Below are positions 14,516 to 20,457 of a stretch of DNA of 20,457 nucleotides, in pieces (the stretch's first letter is position 1; each line of letters opens with the position of its first letter). A program made the translations under genes and the position numbers. The DNA comes from Planctomycetes bacterium RBG_16_43_13 (GTDB taxonomy: Bacteria > Planctomycetota > MHYJ01): assembly GCA_001828445.1 (NCBI GenBank), contig MHYJ01000120.1, positions 1 through 20,457 of the forward strand, in the 5' to 3' direction. The notes below the pieces were generated by a model. That model saw only the letters and a list, made by a program, of their open reading frames with translations. It had not been told where the DNA came from and did not search any database.

Positions 14516-16567
14516 ATGAAATCATCTATTTATTATTGGCCTAGTCCAACACGTATCATCCTGAATTTATTTTCTATTATACTGGCAGTCGGGATTGTTA
14601 TCCTGATGACCACATCGTCTTCCATTGCACAAGACTCAGACACTACTCCACCACAACTTGTCAACTTTAGCTTCTCGCCATCCACGGTTGATGTCTCAGA
14701 CGGTCCGCAAACGATTACTGCGACCTTCGAAGTCACGGATGATCTTGCGGGGGTATCGTATGCGTGGGTAATGTTTAGAAGTCCTTCAAATATACAATAT
14801 CAATATCTTTATGCCAACACTTTAACATCTGGGGATACTTTGAATGGAACCTTAGAGGGAACGTTGGCTATTCCTCAGTTTAGCGAAAACGGAACATGGA
14901 CAGTGACCTCAGTAGGTCTGTGGGATCTAACAGGCAACAATACTTATATTGATAACACAACACTCCAATCGTTAGGTTTCCCAACAGCATTGATAGTTAC
15001 TTCAAACCCTATGGACAGGGATGGCCCCATATTGACCGGTTTAAACATTTCTCCCAACACGGTTGATGTGTCGGGTGGCCCTCAGGAGATTACGATAAAT
15101 CTCAACCTGACGGATAATTTATCCGGCGTCTTCTTAAAACCCCCCGTAACAGGGGGTGGCATTACCTTTTTTGCAGCAGAATTTGTGAGCCCCTCTGGTC
15201 AACAAAGTCGTTTCCTCAGCAACTGGGATTTTACGCTGATTTCAGGGACGTCCTTAGATGGGACCTGGCAGGCAACCTTTACGATGCCACAGTTTAGTGA
15301 ACCCGGTGAATGGCAGATTGCAAATGTTTACGTTTATGATCTTTCGGCAAATAACACGTTCCTATGGACTTCCCAGTTACAGAATATGGGTTTTACAACG
15401 GGAATTAACGTCACTTCAAGTCCCTCCGATCTTTTACCTCCAGAATTGACAGATTTTAGTTTTCTACCCAACGTGATCAATACATCTTCCAATTTTCAAA
15501 ATGTGACAGTGAATTTGAACATCCAAGATGCCCTTTCTGGAGTGGACTTTTCCACTGATGCCACATACATAGGTTATTTTTTCGGTGTACTTTTTCGAAG
15601 TCCTTCTGGACAGCAATATAGTTCAGCTTGGTTGAATCTTGCGAGTGGAGATTCCATAAATGGCACATGGACGGGCTCGGCCTATTTCCCTCGATATAGT
15701 GAGGATGGAACTTGGAGAGTTTGGCAAGTCATTGTAAAAGATGCTACACGGAATATCTTTTCTTTGGACAACAACGCCCTGCAAACCATGGGTTTCCCAA
15801 CCAACCTGGTCGTCATCCGGCCCTCATTGGTCGGTGATGGTACCATTAGTGATCCTCTTACCGGCGGGACCATTATGGATGATACCTTCGGGGATCGAGC
15901 TCAGGTGACATTTCCTCCGGGGTCTCTAAGTCAACCGACCAATGTTTCCATTGACGTCTTTCAGGATCCACTTGATATCCCTATGCCATCGGGATATCTG
16001 AGTCCAGGGACGCTGTTTGTGAATATAGATCTTACACCTGTACCATCATTTCCTCTTTCACCTCCGGGGTTAACCATAGTTCTTCCCTTACCGAACCCGC
16101 TTCCGGCAGGTACGCCACTCGACCTCTATCGTGTAGACCCCGGAACTGGCGATTTGGTGCCGTCCCTGGATGTGTTTAATGTGCCCGTTGTGGGAACTGT
16201 TGATCTGGATGGTCTGAGTGCCACCTTCACCGGGATTGCACACCTCTCAACGGTCGTAGGGCTCATTCCCGAATCAAGTGACCGCGACAGTGACGGCATT
16301 TCAGATGAGTTTGATGATTGCCCGGAATCCAATCTGAACAATACCGTTGTCATAGATAGCTGTGACTCGGGCGTCAGAAACACACTACTCGAAAGTGGAT
16401 GCACAATTTCAGACATGATAGCAGGGCTCACTGAAGGCTCCGGCAACCACGGTGACTTTGTAAATAGCGTTTCGCACATGACTAACGGCTTGAAAAAGGC
16501 TAATATCATTACTGGCACAGAGAAAGGGGCCATACAAAGTTGTGCTGCAAAATCGGATACTCATTAG
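14516..16567 (+). CDS. Secreted protein (683 aa) with three Ig-like repeats, ZU5-like region and TSP3 tail
   Basis: GGGAG and a signal peptide (hydrophobic IILNLFSIILAVGIVIL, probable cleavage after SSSIA, residue 38) support the start. Three related Ig-like repeats of about 130 residues begin near 45 (PPQLVNFSFSPSTVDVS), 169 (GPILTGLNISPNTVDVS) and 308 (PPELTDFSFLPNVINTS). Each contains TDxLSGV or similar, RSPSGQQ or a variant, GTW, FSExGxW, and ends with LGFPT or MGFPT. From about 441 a ZU5-like stretch (GDRAQVTFPPGSLSQPTNVSIDV) follows. From about 589 comes a TSP3-type calcium motif (DRDSDGISDEFDDCPES) and a conserved-looking tail: TVVIDSCDSGVRN, GCTISDMIA, NHGDFV, TGTEKGAIQSCAA. I believe this tail recurs in other secreted TSP3 proteins of environmental bacteria, but its role is unknown. 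No enzyme motif is visible; a structural or adhesive extracellular role is inferred. It lies 73 bases after the giant gene, behind a terminator. Confidence 0.9.
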   Translation: MKSSIYYWPSPTRIILNLFSIILAVGIVILMTTSSSIAQDSDTTPPQLVNFSFSPSTVDVSDGPQTITATFEVTDDLAGVSYAWVMFRSPSNIQYQYLYANTLTSGDTLNGTLEGTLAIPQFSENGTWTVTSVGLWDLTGNNTYIDNTTLQSLGFPTALIVTSNPMDRDGPILTGLNISPNTVDVSGGPQEITINLNLTDNLSGVFLKPPVTGGGITFFAAEFVSPSGQQSRFLSNWDFTLISGTSLDGTWQATFTMPQFSEPGEWQIANVYVYDLSANNTFLWTSQLQNMGFTTGINVTSSPSDLLPPELTDFSFLPNVINTSSNFQNVTVNLNIQDALSGVDFSTDATYIGYFFGVLFRSPSGQQYSSAWLNLASGDSINGTWTGSAYFPRYSEDGTWRVWQVIVKDATRNIFSLDNNALQTMGFPTNLVVIRPSLVGDGTISDPLTGGTIMDDTFGDRAQVTFPPGSLSQPTNVSIDVFQDPLDIPMPSGYLSPGTLFVNIDLTPVPSFPLSPPGLTIVLPLPNPLPAGTPLDLYRVDPGTGDLVPSLDVFNVPVVGTVDLDGLSATFTGIAHLSTVVGLIPESSDRDSDGISDEFDDCPESNLNNTVVIDSCDSGVRNTLLESGCTISDMIAGLTEGSGNHGDFVNSVSHMTNGLKKANIITGTEKGAIQSCAAKSDTH

Positions 16568-16593
16568 AGGTTCCGGCAAAAATATAAAAAGGG

Positions 16594-16619
16594 TGTCATT
16601 CCCGCATGTTTTAATGGCA
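16594..16619. repeat. Possible REP-like fragment and weak hairpin
   Basis: In the 144-base gap after the 683-aa gene, GTCATTCCCGCATGTTTT resembles one arm of the dispersed GTCATTCCCGC palindromes found in many genomes. TGTCATT (16594-16600) can pair with AATGGCA (16613-16619) with one G-U pair. The matching GCGGGAAT arm is missing, so it may be a decayed element. No T-run follows at once, so I do not call it a terminator. Confidence 0.25.
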
Positions 16620-16648
16620 TAGACTTTTGCAATAGCCTCCATAGGTAA

Positions 16649-16678
16649 TTGAAGCATATGACTACATGTGACTATAGA
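16649..16678 (+). promoter_or_regulatory. Candidate sigma70-like promoter for the LRR/FG-GAP gene
   Basis: TTGAAG (16649-16654) and TATAGA (16673-16678) are 18 bases apart, each four of six to consensus. Transcription from here would start near 16685, just ahead of the ATG at 16712 and after the alternative ATG at 16658. The match is modest and by eye only. Confidence 0.25.
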
Positions 16679-16711
16679 TATAGTTCAAAAAAGGGCATAG
16701 TAAATTCGCCA

Positions 16712-19700
16712 ATGTCAATGTTAAAGTTTGCCCTCGGATTGATATTAGCCATATTCCTTCTGACAGCAGAGGTACTGGCAGCTCCCCCTACAGGAGTCTC
16801 TGCCGCAGGAGGGGATCGCCAGATAACTCTCACTTGGGATACTGTTCCCGAAGCTATTTCATATAACATTTACTGGAATACAACCGGGGGAGTGACTACA
16901 AATGACAACAAGATTACTGACGTTACTTCACCGTATACCCATGCTGGTCTTACAAATGGAGTCACATATTATTATGTTGTAACAACGCTTGGTACTGATG
17001 GCGAAAGCGCTCCATCCCTTGAAGTTTCGGCTATGCCATACCGGTTAATTTCAGGCGTAACCTTTACGGATATCAACCTGACTACCTGTGTAAATGCCCT
17101 CGGTCTTATATATGCCCATGAAGTGACAACCCTTGCCTGCAATGCTTTCAACATCACTAACTTGTCCGGAATTGAGGCGTTAACCAACCTTACATCGCTG
17201 GAGTTGAACAGAAACAATATAAATAATCTAACCCCCCTTTCTCCTCTCATTCATCTCACAAGGCTGGATGTTTCAAGAAATGTAAATATTACAGACGTAA
17301 GCCCACTCGCGCAGCTTTCTAATCTGAATCAATTGTATTTATCAAGGAACAGTATTGCGGATGTGAGTTCTCTTGCTTTACTAACGAACCTTAACTATTT
17401 GGATTTGGGAAATAACAGCATCACCACAGGAGTAGCAACGCTTGTTACATTGACGAATGCCACCAGTGTCAACTTGATCGGCAACAATAATATCCCGTGT
17501 GTCGATCTGGATACCCTGAGAGCCTCACTCGGCGCAGACGTCGTTGTTTCACCGACTACCTGTGATTCTCAGGGCTTACCCCCTTCAGCTCCATTGGATG
17601 TCATTGCGGTTTCGGGAGATGGGCAGGTCACATTGTCCTGGACGTCAGTGAGCGGGGCAATCTCATATAATCTGTATATGGCCTCAGAGCCCGGCGTGAC
17701 CAAAGGCAATTACAGTCTGTTGGCGGATGGGATGACGCACAGTGGTGCTACTACTCCTTATAGCCACACCGGTCTTACCAATGGTACAACATATTACTTT
17801 GTTGTTATGGCGGTCAATCAAGTTGGTGAGGGCATGGCCTCATCCGAGGTATCAGCCACACCCACATTAGCCTGTCCCAATGATCCGGCTAATGATGTGG
17901 ATGGCGATGGTGTCTGTGGGGACGTTGATAACTGCAGTTTAGTTGCAAACCCTGGCCAGGCCAATAGTGACTCAGACATCCTGGGAGATTCCTGCGATAA
18001 TTGTCCTCTAATCACGAATCCTGACCAGGGCGACAGAGATGGTGATGGGACTGGTGATGTCTGTGATGTTTGTCCTGATGATCCGGCGAATGATGCAGAT
18101 GGCGATGCTGTCTGTGGGGATATTGACAACTGTCCGTCAGTCAATAATCCTGCCCAGGCTGATGCAGATGGAGATACGGTGGGGGATTCCTGTGATACAT
18201 GTCCTTATGATGCGGATAATGACATTGATGGTGATGGCATCTGTCATTATGGAAGGAAACAGGGTGGAGAGTTCGAGTTTTACGCGACGAGGATGTATGT
18301 TGTGGGGACAAGTCCCGATTCAGTGGTCGCTTCGGATTTAGATGGGGATGGGGATGCGGACTTAGCTGTGGCAAACTCTCTTAGCAATAATGTCTCGATC
18401 TTAAAGAACAACGGGAATGGGACCTTTGCGGCAGCGGTAAACTATGGGGTAGGGACAACTCCTCGGTCTATCTTTGCTTCGGATTTAGATGAGGATGGGG
18501 ATATGGACTTAGTCGTGGCAAACAGTAATGTCTCGATTTTAAAGAACAATGGGGATGGGACCTTTGCGGTAGCGGTAAACTATGGGGTAGGGACAACTCC
18601 TCGGTCTATCTTTGCTTCGGATTTAGATGGGGATGGAGATGCGGACTTGGCCGTAGCAAACTACAGTAGCAATAACGTCTCTATTCTAAAGAATAATGGG
18701 GATGGTACCTTTGCGGCAGCGATAAATTACGCGGCCGGGTCCGGTCCTTATTCTGTTTTTGCTTCGGATTTAGATGGGGATGGGGATGCGGACTTGGCCG
18801 TGGCAAACAGGGTTAGCAATAATGTCTCGATCTTAAAGAACAACGGGGATGGAACCTTTGCAGCAGCGGTAAACTATGATCCTTGGGGAAATCTTTTGTC
18901 TGTTATTGCTTCGGATTTAGATGGGGATGGGGATGCGGACTTAGCCGTGGCAAACTATACTCACATTAGTAGGGTCTCGATCTTAAAGAACAACGGGGAT
19001 GGGACCTTTGCGGTGGAGGTAAATTATGCGGCTGGGTCCAGTCCTTATTCTGTTATTGCTTCGGATTTAGATGGGGATGGGGATGCGGACTTAGCCGTGG
19101 CAAACAGGGTTAGCAATAATGTCTCGATCTTAAAGAACAATGGGAATGGGATTTTTGCGGCGGCAGTAAATTACGCGGCTGGGTCCGGTCCTTATTCTGT
19201 TATTGCGTCGGATTTAGATGGGGATGGGGATGCGGACTTAGCCGTGGCAAACTCTCTTAGCAATAATGTCTCGATCTTAAAGAACAACGGGGATGGAACC
19301 TATGCGGCAGCGATAAACTATGGAGCCGGGACAGGTCCCTATTCTGTTTTTGCTTCGGATTTAGATGGGGATGGGGATGCGGACTTAGCCGTGGCAAACT
19401 ACAGTAGCCTTGATGCCTCGATCTTAAAGAACAACGGGAACGGGACCTTTGCGGCAGCGGTAAACTATGGGGTAGGGATGACTCCTCGGTCTATCTTTGC
19501 TTCGGATTTAGATGGGGATGGGGATGCGGACTTAGCCGTGGCAAACTCTATTAATAATAAAGTCTCGATTCTTTTTAATATTCTATCCAGCTATATTCTG
19601 GATAATTGTGCAAATATTTACAATCCTGATCAGTTTGACGCTGATAGCGATAGGATAGGCGATGTGTGTGACAACTGTCTTACTGTACAAAATTTTAATC

Positions 19701-20457
19701 AGAAGGATAGCGATAGTGATGAAGTTGGAGATGAATGTGATAACTGCCTGGTAGCGCCCAATTCAGATCAGTCTGATGGTGATGTTGACGGGACAGGTGA
19801 TGCCTGTGATAACTGCCTGACAATATCCAACCCGGATCAGTCAGATAACGACAGCGATGGAGTAGGAGATTCGTGTGACAACTGTCACTTAATCTCAAAT
19901 TCTGATCAACGAGACACAGACGATGACGTGATAGGAGATGCCTGTGATAATTGTTCCCTAATCTTGAATTCCAACCAGCAAGACCGTGATGGGGATCGGA
20001 TAGGAGATGCCTGTGATGTCTGTCTCGATGATCCGAATAATGATGCGGATGGTGACGGGATCTGCGGTGATATTGACAACTGTCCTTCTATAGCCAACCC
20101 TGATCAGGGTGACAGAGATGGTGATAGGATTGGAGATGTCTGTGATGTTTGTCCCGATAATCCGGCTAACAATGATGTGGACGGTGATGGGATCTGCGGT
20201 GATATTGACAACTGTCCTTCAGTCAGTAACCGTGACCAGGCTGATACAGATGGAGATAGCATAGGAGATTACTGTGATACATGTCCTTATGATCCGGATA
20301 ACGACATTGATGGCGATGGCATCTGTCATTATGGAAGGAAGAGAGATGTGGAGGTCGAGTTTTACGCCGCAAGGACGTATGATGTGGGGACAAATCCTCG
20401 GTCTGTTTTTGTTGCGGATATAGATGGTGATGGTGATGCGGACTTGTCCGTGGCAAA
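16712..20457 (+). CDS. Large secreted FN3/LRR/TSP3/FG-GAP protein, 3' partial
   Basis: The frame stays open to the right edge (1248 complete codons). MSMLKFALGLILAIFLLTAEVLA is a compact signal peptide, so I start at 16712. ATG 16718 also fits, and ATG 16658 would add 18 polar residues before it; none has a good ribosome site. Order: FN3 domain (16778-17035, ITLTWDTVPEAISYNIYW); internalin-like leucine-rich repeats of about 22 residues (17050-17570, LTNLTSLELNRNNINNLTPL); FN3 domain (17578-17868); TSP3 array (17873-18259); nine FG-GAP repeats (18269-19582); longer TSP3 array (19601-20341); start of another FG-GAP array (from 20351). All are extracellular, calcium-binding or protein-binding modules; no enzyme is seen. 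The protein continues beyond the window, and because TSP3 plus FG-GAP is being repeated as a unit it may be very long. Lies 144 bases after the 683-aa gene on the same strand. Confidence 0.9.
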   Translation, partial: MSMLKFALGLILAIFLLTAEVLAAPPTGVSAAGGDRQITLTWDTVPEAISYNIYWNTTGGVTTNDNKITDVTSPYTHAGLTNGVTYYYVVTTLGTDGESAPSLEVSAMPYRLISGVTFTDINLTTCVNALGLIYAHEVTTLACNAFNITNLSGIEALTNLTSLELNRNNINNLTPLSPLIHLTRLDVSRNVNITDVSPLAQLSNLNQLYLSRNSIADVSSLALLTNLNYLDLGNNSITTGVATLVTLTNATSVNLIGNNNIPCVDLDTLRASLGADVVVSPTTCDSQGLPPSAPLDVIAVSGDGQVTLSWTSVSGAISYNLYMASEPGVTKGNYSLLADGMTHSGATTPYSHTGLTNGTTYYFVVMAVNQVGEGMASSEVSATPTLACPNDPANDVDGDGVCGDVDNCSLVANPGQANSDSDILGDSCDNCPLITNPDQGDRDGDGTGDVCDVCPDDPANDADGDAVCGDIDNCPSVNNPAQADADGDTVGDSCDTCPYDADNDIDGDGICHYGRKQGGEFEFYATRMYVVGTSPDSVVASDLDGDGDADLAVANSLSNNVSILKNNGNGTFAAAVNYGVGTTPRSIFASDLDEDGDMDLVVANSNVSILKNNGDGTFAVAVNYGVGTTPRSIFASDLDGDGDADLAVANYSSNNVSILKNNGDGTFAAAINYAAGSGPYSVFASDLDGDGDADLAVANRVSNNVSILKNNGDGTFAAAVNYDPWGNLLSVIASDLDGDGDADLAVANYTHISRVSILKNNGDGTFAVEVNYAAGSSPYSVIASDLDGDGDADLAVANRVSNNVSILKNNGNGIFAAAVNYAAGSGPYSVIASDLDGDGDADLAVANSLSNNVSILKNNGDGTYAAAINYGAGTGPYSVFASDLDGDGDADLAVANYSSLDASILKNNGNGTFAAAVNYGVGMTPRSIFASDLDGDGDADLAVANSINNKVSILFNILSSYILDNCANIYNPDQFDADSDRIGDVCDNCLTVQNFNQKDSDSDEVGDECDNCLVAPNSDQSDGDVDGTGDACDNCLTISNPDQSDNDSDGVGDSCDNCHLISNSDQRDTDDDVIGDACDNCSLILNSNQQDRDGDRIGDACDVCLDDPNNDADGDGICGDIDNCPSIANPDQGDRDGDRIGDVCDVCPDNPANNDVDGDGICGDIDNCPSVSNRDQADTDGDSIGDYCDTCPYDPDNDIDGDGICHYGRKRDVEVEFYAARTYDVGTNPRSVFVADIDGDGDADLSVA
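17873..18259 (+). repeat. Thrombospondin type 3 (TSP3) repeat array A
   Basis: Tandem calcium-loop repeats with paired cysteines: CPNDPANDVDGDGVCGDVDNC, QANSDSDILGDSCDNC, QGDRDGDGTGDVCDVC, CPDDPANDADGDAVCGDIDNC, QADADGDTVGDSCDTC, ending DNDIDGDGICHYGRK. Asp side chains bind calcium and Cys pairs link neighbouring loops in this family. It leads directly into the FG-GAP entry sequence EFYATRMY. Confidence 0.88.
18269..19582 (+). repeat. FG-GAP/VCBS array 3, nine repeats
   Basis: Entry sequence EFEFYATRMYVVGT, nine blades, exit VSILFNI. The DNA is highly uniform (gcttcggatttagatgggg and gcggacttagccgtggcaaa recur almost unchanged), but with codon choices different from array 2 of the giant gene. 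Copies 4 and 6 share the same variable loop (RVSNN), as do copies 1 and 7 (SLSNN), pointing to recent duplication. Copy 2 lacks three residues in the variable loop (VANSNVS instead of VANYSSNNVS) and has DEDGDMD in the calcium loop. Copy 5 has an unusual WGNLLS entry and THISR loop. Confidence 0.9.
19601..20341 (+). repeat. Thrombospondin type 3 (TSP3) repeat array B
   Basis: Longer TSP3 array with about ten GDxCDNC or GDxCDVC elements, for example SDRIGDVCDNC, SDEVGDECDNC, VDGTGDACDNC, SDGVGDSCDNC, DDVIGDACDNC and GDRIGDACDVC. Two copies of the DGDGICGDIDNCPS form also occur. It ends, like array A, with CDTCPYDPDNDIDGDGICHYGRK-type sequence (differences from A are few), then an FG-GAP entry sequence. 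Confidence 0.88.
20351..20457 (+). repeat. Start of a further FG-GAP array, cut by the window edge
   Basis: EVEFYAARTYDVGTNPRSVF, then DIDGDGDADLSVA, up to the last base. The entry sequence matches the array starts at 2725 and 5509 in the giant gene (EFYAARTYD followed by GTNP) even better than the preceding array in its own gene (EFYATRMYVVGT). Confidence 0.85.

Overview
The window carries four large genes, all on the + strand and all encoding modular secreted or cell-surface proteins. There is no housekeeping gene, tRNA, rRNA, CRISPR array or transposase. The contents (FG-GAP/VCBS calcium propeller repeats, thrombospondin type 3 repeats, P-domain, TIG, M6-type metallopeptidase, an eight-cysteine cluster, dispersed G/C-rich hairpins) suggest a free-living, Gram-negative-like environmental bacterium, for example of the Desulfobacterota/Nitrospirota type. 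No phylogenetic marker is present, so this is only an impression.

Layout: (1) 1-2512, the 3' part of a gene open at the left edge. It encodes repeated GTWY modules, an FN3-like domain and a paired 'GFNLVSFPA' domain, and is broken by a one-base frameshift at about 2022-2041. (2) 2635-14442, a 3935-residue protein: signal peptide, FG-GAP array of 14 repeats, P-domain, Ig-like domain, second FG-GAP array of 14 repeats, TIG, EF-hand/TSP3-like stretches, several beta domains, an M6-like metallopeptidase, another copy of the 'GFNLVSFPA' domain, an eight-cysteine cluster and two I9/fervidolysin-prodomain-like domains at the C-terminus. A rho-independent terminator follows. (3) 14516-16567, a 683-residue secreted protein with three Ig-like repeats, a ZU5-like region and a TSP3 tail. 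(4) 16712 to the right edge, an unfinished gene: signal peptide, FN3, internalin-like leucine-rich repeats, FN3, TSP3 array, 9-repeat FG-GAP array, second TSP3 array, and the start of another FG-GAP array.

The genes share cassettes. The FG-GAP cassette has the same entry sequence (EFYAARTYD) and exit sequence (SILxNI) in genes 2 and 4, and the GFNLVSFPA pair occurs in genes 1 and 2. The locus therefore looks like a nursery of repeat-built surface proteins that grow by tandem duplication and exchange modules.

The most striking signal lies inside the FG-GAP arrays. A nearly invariant 48-residue blade carries two positions (the residue after Pro in the PxS motif, and the residue after AVAN) that differ in almost every copy, while neighbouring codons are almost identical. 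By the topology of such blades these two residues should sit together on the face opposite the calcium loops. This suggests a repeat-encoded binding surface under diversifying selection.
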